From positions 1-43,525 of the forward strand of contig PNJY01000009.1 of the NCBI GenBank assembly GCA_013822125.1: a stretch of 43,525 bases of DNA, given 5' to 3'. The notes under the pieces were generated by a model, which was not told the DNA's origin, ran no database searches, and was given only the letters and a program-made list of their open reading frames with translations. A program made the translations under genes and the position numbers. The DNA is from Erythrobacter sp. (GTDB lineage Bacteria; Pseudomonadota; Alphaproteobacteria; Sphingomonadales; Sphingomonadaceae). Below, piece by piece: positions 6,551 through 17,990 of this stretch; the stretch's first letter is position 1; the number at the start of each line of letters is the position of its first letter.

Positions 6551-8935
6551 ATGGACGACCTGCTGGCTGAATTCGTCGCGGAAACGCGCGAGATGCTGGA
6601 AGCAAGCGAAGGCGAGCTTATCGCCTGGGAATCCAATCCGGGCGATACCGCCCGTCTCGACGCAATTTTCCGCTTCGTTCACACCGTGAAAGGCAATTCC
6701 GGCTTCTTCGATGTCCCGCACCTCGAACGGCTGAGTCATGCCGCCGAGGACGCACTGGCCGAAGTGCGACAGGGTAAGCGACAGGCCGACAGCGCGCTGG
6801 TCAGCGCAGTATTGGCGATCATCGACCGGATCATGGACCTTGTCGGCCTGCTCGAAGCCGGGGAAGATCTGCCGACAAGCGGAGATGCCGAACTGATCGC
6901 CGCCCTGGCCGCGCGTAGCGATGCGGGCGCGCCGGATAGTCCGGATCCGAGCAATGCGGCGCAGGCTACCGACGACCAGCCGGTGACAAGGGAACACTCT
7001 CCCGCCTCACCGCAGCGTTCGATCCGCCTTCCGGTCGAACTGCTCGACCGGGTGATGAGCGGCGTTTCCGACATGGTGTTGGCTCGCAACGACCTCGCGC
7101 ATCGATTGCGCGAAGCGGGTAACCAGCCGATGATCGACGGCCCGTTTGAGAGGCTTTCAACTATTCTTTCCGATGTCCGCGATGCCATTACCCGCATGCG
7201 CATGCAGCGGCTCGAACTTCTGTTCAGCGCCTTTCCGCGCCTGATCCGCGACCTTTCCGCCGAACTGGGCAAGCAGGTGATGGTTGAGCTGGAGGGCGGC
7301 GATGTCGAGCTCGATCGCGAAATGATCGAGATGATCCGCGATCCGATGACGCATATTCTGCGCAACGCGATCGACCACGGCATAGAATCCGCCGCCGACC
7401 GGGCCCGGGCAGGTAAACCTGCGGCGGGTCTGCTCAGCATCGCGGCGCGTCAATCGGGCAACAAGATCATCATCGCCATCAGCGACGACGGATGCGGCCT
7501 GAACGAAGCCAGGATTGCCGCCAAGGCTGTCGCAAACGGGCTAATCGGCGAGGCGGAATCTCAGAGTATGAGCCGCGATGAGATATTGCAGCTGATCTTC
7601 GCGCCCGGTCTTTCGACAGCCGAGACTGTCAGCGCGATATCCGGGCGCGGGGTCGGGCTTGACGTGGTGCGTGAGAATATCGAGCGCATCGGCGGCAGTG
7701 TCCGGGTTACCAGCACTCCGGGGACAGGTACGATCTTCTACCTGCGTATCCCGCTGACCCTCAGCATCATTACCGGGCTGACGGTGGAGGTCGCCGGGCA
7801 GCGCTTTGCCCTGCCCCAATCCTATGTCGAGGAAATCGTACGGGTGGGCGGCGATGCCCTTTCCTATGCCAAAGTCGGCGATACCGCGCTGGTCACCTTT
7901 CGCGGCGAACGCCTGCCCTGCCTTTCATTGGGCGATGTGCTCGGGATCGAGCATGGTGTGCACGAGACCGACCGGACGATGGTCATGCTGCGCCTTGCCA
8001 GCGGCGACCTGTTCGCACTGGCGGTCGATCAGGTGCACAACAGCAGCGATCTGGTGGTCAAGCCCCTGCCGCGCGAGGTCATGGATACCGGGCTATATGG
8101 CGGCTCGACGCTGCTCGACAGCGGGCTGCCAATACTCCTGCTCGACATACCGTCGATCGCGATCCGAGCGGGGCTGGCATCGGATGCGCGTGCCGCGGTG
8201 CTCAACCGGCGGCGCACGGAGCAGACCGAAATCGTGCAGGACCACCTGCGCACGATCATGTTTGTCGACCACCAGGGCCGCAGGCGCGCCTTGAGCATGG
8301 ACCTGGTCCAGCGGATCGAAACCATCCCGGCAAGCGCGATCGAGCGCGCGGGGGAAACGGCAATGGCAGTTGTGGGGGACGAGATCCTGCCGCTGGTCGG
8401 TGCCGAAGGGATTGCGCCCGACAGTGACAAGGTGCGATTGCTGCGCCTTTCCGATGGCAACTCGGAATTGCTCTATGCCGTTCGGGAGGTCGAGGACGCG
8501 GTGGTTCTCAATGGCGATCTGGTTCCCACCGATATCGATCCGCTCATAGAGGCACTCACGCTGGTCGGCGGCGAGTCGGTGGCGCTGATTGACGGTCACG
8601 CACTTTTCGCCCGCCATGGTGCTTCGCCCCGGCGCACTCGCAATGTCACCTGCCGCCTGCCACAAGGCGACTGGGCTCAGAGCATTCTCGCCCCGCTGCT
8701 GCGCAAGGCGGGCTATGCAATTGCGGCAGATGGCGACGAAGCGGACATTCTGATCACGCTGGACGACAGCGACCGCGCGGCCGAGGCTGAGACCGCGGCA
8801 GAACGCCAGATCAGGCTGCGTAGCCAGCCCGATGATGACGTGAGCCAGGCGGAACGAACCGGCTCGATCTACCGCTATGACAGGCAGGCGCTGCTCGCGG
8901 CGCTTGGCCGGATTGCCCGGGGAGAGGCTGCATGA
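6551..8935 (+). CDS. cheA: Chemotaxis histidine kinase CheA (no P2; two CheW-like domains and a C-terminal pseudo-receiver)
   Basis: 794 residues. The Hpt (P1) domain has the phosphorylated His H44 in RFVHTVKGNSGFF. A short Ala/Pro linker (120-155) follows with no recognisable P2 CheY-binding domain. Then come the dimerisation helices (about 157-235) and an HSP90-type ATPase with N box HILRNAIDHGIE (268-279), G1 DDGCGL (312-317) and G2 GRGVGL (365-370), all intact. A first CheW-like domain covers about 405-540, and a second, more divergent one about 565-690. The last ~95 residues resemble a receiver domain without the acidic pocket or the KP motif. The ATG at 6551 has GGGAG about 10 bases upstream; the TTG at 6542 is too close to that site. 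First gene of the che run; overlaps cheW by 4 bases. Confidence 0.94.
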   Translation: MDDLLAEFVAETREMLEASEGELIAWESNPGDTARLDAIFRFVHTVKGNSGFFDVPHLERLSHAAEDALAEVRQGKRQADSALVSAVLAIIDRIMDLVGLLEAGEDLPTSGDAELIAALAARSDAGAPDSPDPSNAAQATDDQPVTREHSPASPQRSIRLPVELLDRVMSGVSDMVLARNDLAHRLREAGNQPMIDGPFERLSTILSDVRDAITRMRMQRLELLFSAFPRLIRDLSAELGKQVMVELEGGDVELDREMIEMIRDPMTHILRNAIDHGIESAADRARAGKPAAGLLSIAARQSGNKIIIAISDDGCGLNEARIAAKAVANGLIGEAESQSMSRDEILQLIFAPGLSTAETVSAISGRGVGLDVVRENIERIGGSVRVTSTPGTGTIFYLRIPLTLSIITGLTVEVAGQRFALPQSYVEEIVRVGGDALSYAKVGDTALVTFRGERLPCLSLGDVLGIEHGVHETDRTMVMLRLASGDLFALAVDQVHNSSDLVVKPLPREVMDTGLYGGSTLLDSGLPILLLDIPSIAIRAGLASDARAAVLNRRRTEQTEIVQDHLRTIMFVDHQGRRRALSMDLVQRIETIPASAIERAGETAMAVVGDEILPLVGAEGIAPDSDKVRLLRLSDGNSELLYAVREVEDAVVLNGDLVPTDIDPLIEALTLVGGESVALIDGHALFARHGASPRRTRNVTCRLPQGDWAQSILAPLLRKAGYAIAADGDEADILITLDDSDRAAEAETAAERQIRLRSQPDDDVSQAERTGSIYRYDRQALLAALGRIARGEAA

Positions 8936-9372
8936 GCGAACTACTGGTCATTGCAGTTATCGGCTCGCGCCGCTGCGCCTTGCGCGCGATCGAGGTACAA
9001 TCGGTGATCGAGGTCGGTGAGGTCACTCCAATACCGCGCACCGCCGCGCATATCGTTGGTCTGGCCGCGCTGCGCAGCCAGGCCTTGACCGTGATCGACT
9101 GCCGCCTGTCGCTGGGGCTCGCTGTTGACGGACTGGCGACCGACGCGCGCGCCGCCGTTGTGAAGGTGGCCGGTCATGCCTATGCCCTGCTCGTCGATAC
9201 CATCGAGGATGTCGAAGAGGCGCAATCGGCGCCCGGCCAGATTCCAGGCGGCTTCGGGACCGAATGGACCCGCGTGAGCGCGGGCATGGTCGAGACTTCC
9301 GGAGGACCCGCACTGCTGCTCGATATCACGCAGTTGGTGGCGGGGCGTCCGACAGAGACCATGGCGGCTTAA
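8932..9372 (+). CDS. cheW: Chemotaxis coupling protein CheW
   Basis: 146 residues, the usual CheW size: a single SH3-like double-barrel domain that links receptors to CheA. The family pattern is visible: an N-terminal strand with IEVQSVIEV, then TPIPRTAAHIVGLAALRSQ (the LRG/Q..PVIDLR region) and LTVIDCRLSLGL, and a C-terminal LLLDITQLV. The start ATG overlaps the cheA stop (ATGA), so the two partner proteins are probably made in a fixed ratio. An 87-base gap separates it from cheY. Confidence 0.92.
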   Translation: MSELLVIAVIGSRRCALRAIEVQSVIEVGEVTPIPRTAAHIVGLAALRSQALTVIDCRLSLGLAVDGLATDARAAVVKVAGHAYALLVDTIEDVEEAQSAPGQIPGGFGTEWTRVSAGMVETSGGPALLLDITQLVAGRPTETMAA

Positions 9373-9459
9373 TCGTATGGTTACGGGTCAGCCCTATCAC
9401 CGTGGGAACACCGCAACGCAAAACAGGTCGTCCGGGCGACGCAAGGGGCAAAGTCGCAA

Positions 9460-9825
9460 ATGAAAACGTGCTTGATCGTCGATGATTCGCGGGTGATCCG
9501 CCGGGTTTCAAGGCATATCCTTGAATCGCTCGGCTTTACCGTGGAAGAAGCCGAAAACGGCCAGGAAGGTCTTGATCAGTGCGACCTCGCGATGCCCGAC
9601 GTCGTCCTGCTCGACTGGAATATGCCGATCATGTCGGGGATCGAATTCATCGTCCAGTTGCGCCAACGCCCCGGCGGCGAAAAACCCAAGGTCGTCTTCT
9701 GCACTACCGAAAATGACGTGGCCCACATCCGCGAAGCCATCAATGCAGGCGCCGACGAATATGTGATGAAGCCGTTCGATCATGAAACGCTGCAGATCAA
9801 GCTGCAGCTCGTCGGGTTCAAGTGA
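9460..9825 (+). CDS. cheY: Single-domain response regulator CheY
   Basis: 121 residues consisting only of a receiver domain. The acidic pocket D8/D9 (IVDDS), the phospho-acceptor D52 (LLDWNMP), the switch Thr (CTTEN, 82-83) and the invariant K104 (MKPF) are all present. The sequence VDDSRVIRRVSRHILESLGF is typical of the CheY-like regulators that alphaproteobacterial che operons carry beside CheA. Phosphorylated CheY would be the output, acting on flagellar switch proteins or on another target. Its stop codon is overlapped by a GTG that can start cheB. Confidence 0.94.
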   Translation: MKTCLIVDDSRVIRRVSRHILESLGFTVEEAENGQEGLDQCDLAMPDVVLLDWNMPIMSGIEFIVQLRQRPGGEKPKVVFCTTENDVAHIREAINAGADEYVMKPFDHETLQIKLQLVGFK

Positions 9826-10940
9826 GATCGATCAATATGGACGCCCGGTCACCTAGAATTTCTGAAGCGACCGCGCCGGACCCGCCGGCCGGGCGCGCAA
9901 TCCGGGTCATGATCGTTGATGACTCGCTGACCGTGCGCACCGTCATTTCGCGCATCATCAGCGGCGATCCCGCAATCAGCATCGTCGCCACCGCCGGCAG
10001 TGCCGAAAGCGCGCTGCTGCAACTGACGAAAACTCCTGTCGACGTCATCCTGCTCGATCTCGAAATGCCGGGAATGGGCGGGCTGGAGGCGCTCCCCCGA
10101 ATTCTCGAACGTGCCCGCAACGCACAAGTGCTGGTGGTCTCCTCGCTGACCCGCGACGGTGCCGAACATACGCTCGCCGCACTTTCGATGGGGGCGGCAG
10201 AGACCATGCTCAAGCCGCGCCCCGGCGGTTTCGATGACGCTTATCGCGCCAACCTGCTGTGCAAGATCCGCGCGCTCGGCGGACTTGAAGGGGCCGAAAA
10301 CGACCAGCCGCGGGCAGATGTCAAGGAACCCAGGCGGGAAATTCGACCGGAGATCTGCAGGAAGCAGCCGCAGGTCATCGCGTTCGGTGCCTCGACCGGC
10401 GGAATACACGCCTTCAACATCATCCTGCGCGGCCTGCCTGCGAGCTTCCGCCTGCCCATCCTGGTGACGCAGCACCTGCCGCAATCGTTCATTCCGGTTT
10501 TCGCGCGCCAGATCGAGGGAATATCGGGCCGCCCGGCGCAAATAGCGTGCGATGGTGCCGAAATCAGGCCGGGTGAGATCATGGTTGCCAGCGGCATGGG
10601 CCACATGACGGTCAAGCGGCAAGGGGACCGTGCCTTTACGATGATCAGCAACGAACCGGCGGCGAGCGGCTGCATGCCCTCGGTTGATCCGATGCTGCGC
10701 AGTCTCGCCACTGCCTACGACGGGCATGTGCTGGCGGTAATCCTTTCGGGAATGGGCCGCGACGGCGCAATCGGTGCCGAACACCTGGCTGCTGCCGGCG
10801 GTACCGTGATGGCACAGGATGCCGCGAGCTCGGCCGTATGGGGAATGCCCGGTGCCGTGGCCAAGGCGGGCATTGCCACCACGGTCCTGCCGCCCGACGA
10901 ACTGATCGGGGCGATCCTGCGCGCCGCAGGAGCGTGGTAA
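9822..10940 (+). CDS. cheB: Chemotaxis protein-glutamate methylesterase CheB
   Basis: 372 residues: a receiver domain with VDDS and the phospho-acceptor D79 (LLDLEMPGMGG), a linker, then the methylesterase/deamidase domain with the catalytic triad S191 (GASTGG), H218 (TQHLPQSF) and D314 (GMGRDGAIG). It removes methyl groups from receptor glutamates and is activated by phosphorylation from CheA. The GTG at 9822 overlaps the cheY stop; an ATG at 9837 is the alternative start, and neither has a strong ribosome binding site. The stop TAA shares its last base with the cheR start (TAATG). Confidence 0.95.
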   Translation: MRSINMDARSPRISEATAPDPPAGRAIRVMIVDDSLTVRTVISRIISGDPAISIVATAGSAESALLQLTKTPVDVILLDLEMPGMGGLEALPRILERARNAQVLVVSSLTRDGAEHTLAALSMGAAETMLKPRPGGFDDAYRANLLCKIRALGGLEGAENDQPRADVKEPRREIRPEICRKQPQVIAFGASTGGIHAFNIILRGLPASFRLPILVTQHLPQSFIPVFARQIEGISGRPAQIACDGAEIRPGEIMVASGMGHMTVKRQGDRAFTMISNEPAASGCMPSVDPMLRSLATAYDGHVLAVILSGMGRDGAIGAEHLAAAGGTVMAQDAASSAVWGMPGAVAKAGIATTVLPPDELIGAILRAAGAW

Positions 10941-11791
10941 TGGAGTCCAGCGATGCGTCACATCAGATCATTGCCGATCTCCTGTGCGCGCATACCGGGC
11001 AAGAGCTGACCCCAAGCCGGCAGTGGCGGGTCAAGACCGCGCTGGCCGGGGTCTTTCGCGAACGCGGCATCTCCAACGTCGATCAGCTTGCCTGCCTGCT
11101 GGCTGTGCCGGGGGAGCAGGGCCTGATCCGCGACGTGATCGAGGCACTGCTCAACAACGAAACCTATTTCTTTCGCGACCGGCCGACCTTCAACCAGTTG
11201 CCCAACGATGTCCTCCCGTTGCTGGCGCAAAGACGGCAACAGCGGCGCAAGCTGCGAATCTGGAGTGCGGGATGCTCGACCGGGCAGGAGGTCCATTCAC
11301 TGGCGATCCAGTTCGCCGAGCAGGCCCATCTATGGCAGGGCTGGGCGATCGATATCCTGGGAACCGATATCTCGCGCAAGGCAATCGCAGCGGCGGGAAG
11401 CAATCTCTACACGCAGTTCGAGATCCAGCGCGGGCTGGGGGTGGCCCAGATGCTTCGCCATTTCGAAGAAACCCCCGAAGGTTGGCGCTTCCGCCGGGAT
11501 ACTCCCTGCACCATCCGCTTCCGTCGCCACAACGTACTCGATGCCCCACCCGAACCGGACCGGTTCGATCTGATCCTTTGCCGCAATGTGTTGCTCTATT
11601 TTGGCCAGGAAACCCGCCAACGTGCGTTCGCCAGGCTCCATTCGGCCCTCGCCGGTGACGGTTTTCTGATGCTGGGAGCGGGCGAAACCGTGGTCGGCCA
11701 CACACGAATATTCGAACCATCGCAGAACCGGCCCAGCCTTTACCAGCCAGTCGAGGGCGGGCCGGGGCAGGCGCTGCGCCTTGCGGGATAG
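10940..11791 (+). CDS. cheR: Chemotaxis protein-glutamate O-methyltransferase CheR
   Basis: 283 residues. The N-terminal helical CheR domain ends in NNETYFFRD (72-80), followed by the SAM-binding domain with motif I WSAGCSTGQE (108-117) and the LCRNVLLYFG motif. It methylates glutamates on chemoreceptors using S-adenosylmethionine, opposing CheB. The ATG at 10940 has AGGAG 8 bases upstream, inside the cheB end, and overlaps the cheB stop by one base. The adjacent receptor gene lacks a C-terminal CheR-tethering pentapeptide, so methylation probably does not rely on tethering. Confidence 0.95.
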   Translation: MESSDASHQIIADLLCAHTGQELTPSRQWRVKTALAGVFRERGISNVDQLACLLAVPGEQGLIRDVIEALLNNETYFFRDRPTFNQLPNDVLPLLAQRRQQRRKLRIWSAGCSTGQEVHSLAIQFAEQAHLWQGWAIDILGTDISRKAIAAAGSNLYTQFEIQRGLGVAQMLRHFEETPEGWRFRRDTPCTIRFRRHNVLDAPPEPDRFDLILCRNVLLYFGQETRQRAFARLHSALAGDGFLMLGAGETVVGHTRIFEPSQNRPSLYQPVEGGPGQALRLAG

Positions 11792-11932
11792 GAACGGCAG
11801 TCGAATCTGCCTGCCAATTCCCCGTCGTTGCCAGGGCGATCAAGGTAAATAACCGGTTTACGTTTCCTTAGCGGTTCCACGTTAAGGCCAGACAACAAAG
11901 CTCGGAAAACCGTGAGGGAAACGGGATAAACC

Positions 11933-13455
11933 ATGGGTCAGATTGTCAAAAGATACCAGCTTGCAGCCGAATGGCTCATCCTGGCCCCGGTCGCGGTACT
12001 GAGCGTCGCCTTCATGGCTGCGCTGACGGCAATTTTCTGGCATGGCACCATTTCACTGCCCTCCTCGCTTTTGATCGGCGGACTGTTCGGCTATGCCGCC
12101 GCGTTTGTCATTCTATACAGCATCGGCTGCCAGAGGCTGCGCAAGCTTGAGGAGTATGGACGGACCGACAGCCTTACCCAACTGCCCAACCGGCGGGCGC
12201 TGCATGCCGACATTCAGTGCGAACAGGCCGATGGCAAGGAAGTCGCGTTGGCGCTGGTCGATCTCGACGGGTTCAAGCGGATCAACGACCAATATGGCCA
12301 CTTCATCGGCGATCAGCTGATCCGCGATTGCGCGGTCATAATCACCGGCCTGTGTGGTGACGAGGCGCGTTGTTACCGCCTTGGCGGCGACGAATTCGCC
12401 GTTGCCAAGTCGGGACCGCTGGCGGGCACCATTCTGGAAGGAATCTGCCGCGGACTGATCGAACGCCTGTCGCACCCCATCGCAATCGAGGATCGCAGAC
12501 TGACCGTGGGCGCCAGCATCGGGTTGTCGCGCGTTGCCCAGGGCGACACGCTGGCGTCATCCGAGCTCCTGCGCCGCTCGGACGTGGCAATGTATGCGTC
12601 GAAGCGCGGCGGGCGGATGCGCTGCACCTGGTTCAGCGACGATTTCGACCGCAATCGCGAATCGCGCAGCGAGATGGAAGACGAACTGCGGCACGCGCTG
12701 GCGAACCAGGAATTCGCAGTACACTACCAACCGCTGGTCGATGCAGAGACGCATGACATCGTGGCGGTTGAATCGCTCGTCCGCTGGATCAGGCCCGACG
12801 GCAAGGCGATCGGCCCCAATGTGTTCATTCCGGTGGCCGAGGAAACCGGGTTGATCAATGCGATCGGGCTTTGGGTGCTGCGCCGCGCCTGCACCGATGC
12901 CATCGCGTGGCCCGGAATTACGCTCTCGGTCAACATCTCGGCCGCGCAGCTGCGCAATCCGGAATTCCCGATCCAACTGGGGCATATCCTGGAGGAGACC
13001 GGTTTCCCCGCAGAGCGGCTCGAGCTCGAGATCACCGAAACCTGCCTGATACTCGACCCGGAGGTGGCCGAGCGCAGCCTTGGACTGATCCGGCAGTTCG
13101 GCGTCAATGTCTCGCTCGATGATTTCGGCACAGGCTATGCATCGATCGGCTTCCTGCGGCAGTTCCGCTTCGAAAAACTCAAGATCGACCGCTCGCTTGT
13201 GGTCGATGCGGGTGAGGATGATGGATCGCGCGCGATGATGCTGTCCAGCGTCACCGTAGCCCACGCACTGCGGATGGGAGTCACCGCCGAAGGCGTGGAG
13301 ACCGAAGAGCAGGCGATCCTGGCGCGCGCCGCCGGGTGCGACCGCATTCAGGGCTGGCTGTTCCACAAGGCCATGCCGGTGCACGAAATTACCAGCCATC
13401 TGAACATCGAAGAAGCATTGCGGCAAAACGCGCCGCTACGAATGGAAGGCCAATC

Positions 13456-13459
<4 letters not shown>
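11933..13459 (+). CDS. Membrane-bound GGDEF-EAL cyclic-di-GMP enzyme
   Basis: 508 residues. Two N-terminal membrane helices (about 14-36 and 44-65), then a GGDEF domain with the intact RLGGDEF signature (151-155), which makes c-di-GMP. The residues at the usual inhibitory I-site (142-145, GDEA) do not fit RxxD. The EAL domain reads ESL at 280-282 instead of EAL but keeps the residues for metal binding and catalysis: E280, N334, E366, D396/D397 in [10 protein letters not shown]417 and E453. Both activities are therefore possible. It lies 141 bases after cheR, with GAGGGAA before the start, and its stop overlaps the chemoreceptor start (ATGA), placing c-di-GMP turnover inside the chemosensory operon. 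Confidence 0.93.
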
Positions 13460-15290
<1,831 letters not shown>

Positions 15291-15291
<1 letters not shown>

Positions 15292-15307
15292 GGCGCGCGG
15301 CGCGCCC
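15291..15307 (+). terminator. GC-rich perfect hairpin right after the chemoreceptor stop
   Basis: GGGCGCG-CGG-CGCGCCC forms a 7-bp perfect stem with a 3-base loop starting at the last base of the receptor stop codon. There is no T-run after it, so it is not a classical intrinsic terminator. It may stabilise the 3' end of the che transcript or assist termination before serS. Confidence 0.35.
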
Positions 15308-15403
15308 GCACCCGAGAGGCAGTGGCAACCTGAAGGGGGCGATTTTCGCAACTCGCAACTCGCATCTGGCATTTGCGCCAGCGAGCGGGCATAGGCGCGT
15401 GCC

Positions 15404-16687
15404 ATGCACGATATTCGTTCGATCCGCGAGAATCCCGAGGCTTTCGACGCTGCGCTGGCGCGGCGTGGCCATCCTCCAATTGCCGAAGCGCTGATCACGC
15501 TCGATGAAGAACGCCGCGCGCTGACCACGCAAGTGCAGGTCGCGCAAAGCCGCCGCAACGAAGCGTCCAAGCTGATCGGCGCGGCGATGGCCAAGGGCGA
15601 CAACGACGCAGCCGAGGCGCTAAAGGCTGAGGTCGCGGCGCTGAAGGACGAAATGCCCGCCTTGGAGACGCGCGCCGATGAACTGGCGGCGCAGTTGAAG
15701 GCGGCGCTGGAGGTGATCCCCAACCTGCCCGCCAGCGACGTGCCCGTTGGCGGCGGCGAGGAAGACAATGTCGAGGTGTCGCGCTGGGGTGATGCGCGCG
15801 CGTTCGACTTCACCCCGCGCGAACACGCCGACATCGCTCCGGCGCTGGGCATGGATTTCGAGACCGGCACACGGCTTTCCGGCGCGCGTTTCACCTTCCT
15901 GCGCGGCGACGTGGCCCGCCTGCACCGCGCGCTCGGCCAGTTCATGCTCGATGTGCAGACCCTCGAGCATGGTTACAGCGAGTGCAACCCGCCGGTGCTG
16001 GTTCGCGACGAGGCGATGTACGGCACCGACAAGTTGCCCAAGTTTGCCGAGGATTCGTTCCAGACCACCGAGGGCCGCTGGCTCATCCCCACCAGCGAAG
16101 TCAGCCTCACCGCCAGCGTCATGGGCGAATTGCTCGACGAAAGCGTGCTGCCGATGCGCCTCACCGCGCTCACGCTGTGCTTCCGCAGCGAAGCGGGTGC
16201 GGCGGGCAAGGACACCCGCGGGTTCATTCGCCAGCACCAGTTCGAAAAGTGCGAACTCGTCAGCATCGTGCGGCCCGAGGACAGCGAGGCCGAGCATCAG
16301 CGCATGACCCGCGCGGCGGAAACCATCCTCGAAAAGCTGAACCTGCCCTATCGCAAGCTGCTGCTGTGCACCGGCGACATGGGCTATGGCGCGCGCAAGA
16401 CCTATGATCTTGAGGTGTGGCTTCCGGGCCAAGGGAGCTACCGCGAAATCTCCTCGTGCTCGAACACCGGCGATTTTCAGGCGCGGCGGATGAACACCCG
16501 CTACCGAGTCGCGAGCGAGCAGAAAAAGACCGCCTTCGTCCATACGCTCAACGGTTCAGGGCTGGCAGTGGGCCGTACGCTGGTGGCGGTGCTGGAAAAC
16601 TACCAGCAGGCAGACGGCAGCGTTCTCATTCCCGAAGCATTGCGCCCTTATGTGGGCAGCCTAACCAAACTGGAGCCCGCCGCCTGA
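15404..16687 (+). CDS. serS: Seryl-tRNA synthetase
   Basis: 427 residues, the normal length for bacterial SerRS. The N-terminal tRNA-binding coiled-coil arm is visible (about residues 27-100, rich in E, A and K). The class II catalytic core has motif 2 ([20 protein letters not shown], with FEKCE after it) and motif 3 ([17 protein letters not shown]), plus the serine-site stretch [15 protein letters not shown]. It charges tRNA-Ser in the cytoplasm. Its stop shares a base with the surE start (TGATG); serS-surE is a common alphaproteobacterial pair. Confidence 0.97.
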   Translation: MHDIRSIRENPEAFDAALARRGHPPIAEALITLDEERRALTTQVQVAQSRRNEASKLIGAAMAKGDNDAAEALKAEVAALKDEMPALETRADELAAQLKAALEVIPNLPASDVPVGGGEEDNVEVSRWGDARAFDFTPREHADIAPALGMDFETGTRLSGARFTFLRGDVARLHRALGQFMLDVQTLEHGYSECNPPVLVRDEAMYGTDKLPKFAEDSFQTTEGRWLIPTSEVSLTASVMGELLDESVLPMRLTALTLCFRSEAGAAGKDTRGFIRQHQFEKCELVSIVRPEDSEAEHQRMTRAAETILEKLNLPYRKLLLCTGDMGYGARKTYDLEVWLPGQGSYREISSCSNTGDFQARRMNTRYRVASEQKKTAFVHTLNGSGLAVGRTLVAVLENYQQADGSVLIPEALRPYVGSLTKLEPAA

Positions 16688-17451
16688 TGCGCATACTCCT
16701 CACCAATGATGATGGCATCCACGCACCGGGCCTCAAGGTGCTGGAGGAGATTGCGCGTCAGTTCTCCGACGACATCTGGATCTGCGCTCCGGCTGAAGAG
16801 CAATCCGGCGCAGGCCATTCATTGACGCTTAGTCAGCCGGTGCGGCTGCGGCGCTATGACGAACGCCGCTATGCCGTAAGCGGAACGCCGACCGATGCGG
16901 TGATGCTGGGCATGCGCAAGGTCATGGACAGCCCGCCCGACCTGATCCTTTCAGGCGTCAACCGCGGGGCCAATCTGGGCGACGACATTACCTACTCGGG
17001 CACCGTTTCAGCCGCAATCGAAGGCGCGCTGGCAGGCATCAAGTCAATCGCGCTGAGCCAAGTCTATGCGCGCGAGGGGATGGGCGACGACGTACCGTTC
17101 GCCGCCGCACTGGCATGGGGCGCGAAGGCGATAAAGCCGCTGCTCAATGCGCCGCTTCCGGCGCGCACCCTGATCAACATCAATTTTCCCGCCCGCCCCG
17201 CTGCCGAGGTCAAGGGCATCCGCGTGGTGCGCCAGGGCTTCCACGATTATTCTCGCGGTTCGGTGGTCGAGGGGCGCGATCCGCGCGGCTATCGCTATTA
17301 TTGGTTCGGACTCGATCCGATCGAGCATACGCTTGACAACGGAACCGATCTCGAAGCGATCGAGGAAGGCTTTGTTTCGGTGACGCCGCTCCACCTCGAC
17401 CTGACGCATTATTCCTCGCTTGGCGCTCTGGCGGAGCGTTTTGTCGGCTGA
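16687..17451 (+). CDS. surE: 5'/3'-nucleotidase SurE
   Basis: 254 residues. The metal-binding N-terminus [15 protein letters not shown] carries the Asp pair (D8, D9) of the SurE active site. The other family blocks are present: PAEEQSGAGHSLT (the Ser ligand), GTPTDAV and SGVNRGANLGDDITYSGTV (the Asn ligand). SurE dephosphorylates nucleoside monophosphates and is linked to stress survival. Its start overlaps the serS stop. In many relatives pcm (protein isoaspartate methyltransferase) follows surE; here a gene on the opposite strand follows instead. Confidence 0.96.
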   Translation: MRILLTNDDGIHAPGLKVLEEIARQFSDDIWICAPAEEQSGAGHSLTLSQPVRLRRYDERRYAVSGTPTDAVMLGMRKVMDSPPDLILSGVNRGANLGDDITYSGTVSAAIEGALAGIKSIALSQVYAREGMGDDVPFAAALAWGAKAIKPLLNAPLPARTLININFPARPAAEVKGIRVVRQGFHDYSRGSVVEGRDPRGYRYYWFGLDPIEHTLDNGTDLEAIEEGFVSVTPLHLDLTHYSSLGALAERFVG

Positions 17452-17492
17452 TGGACCGGGTGGCGGCGCTAGATGAGGCACCACCACTCGCT

Positions 17493-17912
17493 TCACGGCA
17501 AATAAGCGTGCACCAGCCCCATGGCGATGTAGAACAACAGCCAATAGCTCGCATCGATGAAGAACAGCGTCCTCGATTTCATTGAAAACAGGTAATTTGT
17601 ACCGATTGCCGGGACGATGAAGCCCAGCGCCACGCCAAAAGCGGTCAGCACCTTGACCCCAACCGAGAATTCAGCGCCAAGTTCGGCATAGCTCTGGAAC
17701 GTGTGTGCCAGTACCCAGCTCGACAGCAGCGAGAACGCGAAAGCGCAGCCATAGACCATGCCCATGTTGGCCGATTTGGCGTCTTCTTCGGTCAGGCCGA
17801 CCGCACCCATCCATTTCTTGCCCATGACAGGGCCATACCAGATTCCGCCCACCACGAAGCCCGCCAGCGCCGCAAGCACGACACCGAGCCAGTTTACCGC
17901 AATAAGATCCAT
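17493..17912 (-). CDS. DUF1761 family membrane protein
   Basis: 139 residues with four predicted membrane helices. The family's opening pattern is clear: [20 protein letters not shown] followed by [10 protein letters not shown]. No enzymatic motif is visible and no function is known for the family. The ATG at 17912 is chosen because GGGAGGG sits 7 bases upstream; the frame is open to 17933. It is convergent with surE and divergent from rimO, so it is transcribed alone. Confidence 0.85.
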   Translation of the reverse strand: MDLIAVNWLGVVLAALAGFVVGGIWYGPVMGKKWMGAVGLTEEDAKSANMGMVYGCAFAFSLLSSWVLAHTFQSYAELGAEFSVGVKVLTAFGVALGFIVPAIGTNYLFSMKSRTLFFIDASYWLLFYIAMGLVHAYLP

Positions 17913-17990
17913 CGAATTGCCCTCCCTAATCATCGACCCAACCGAAGCAGTAGCGCATTATGCAACACTGGTGTAGGGGGCCGCGCGACT

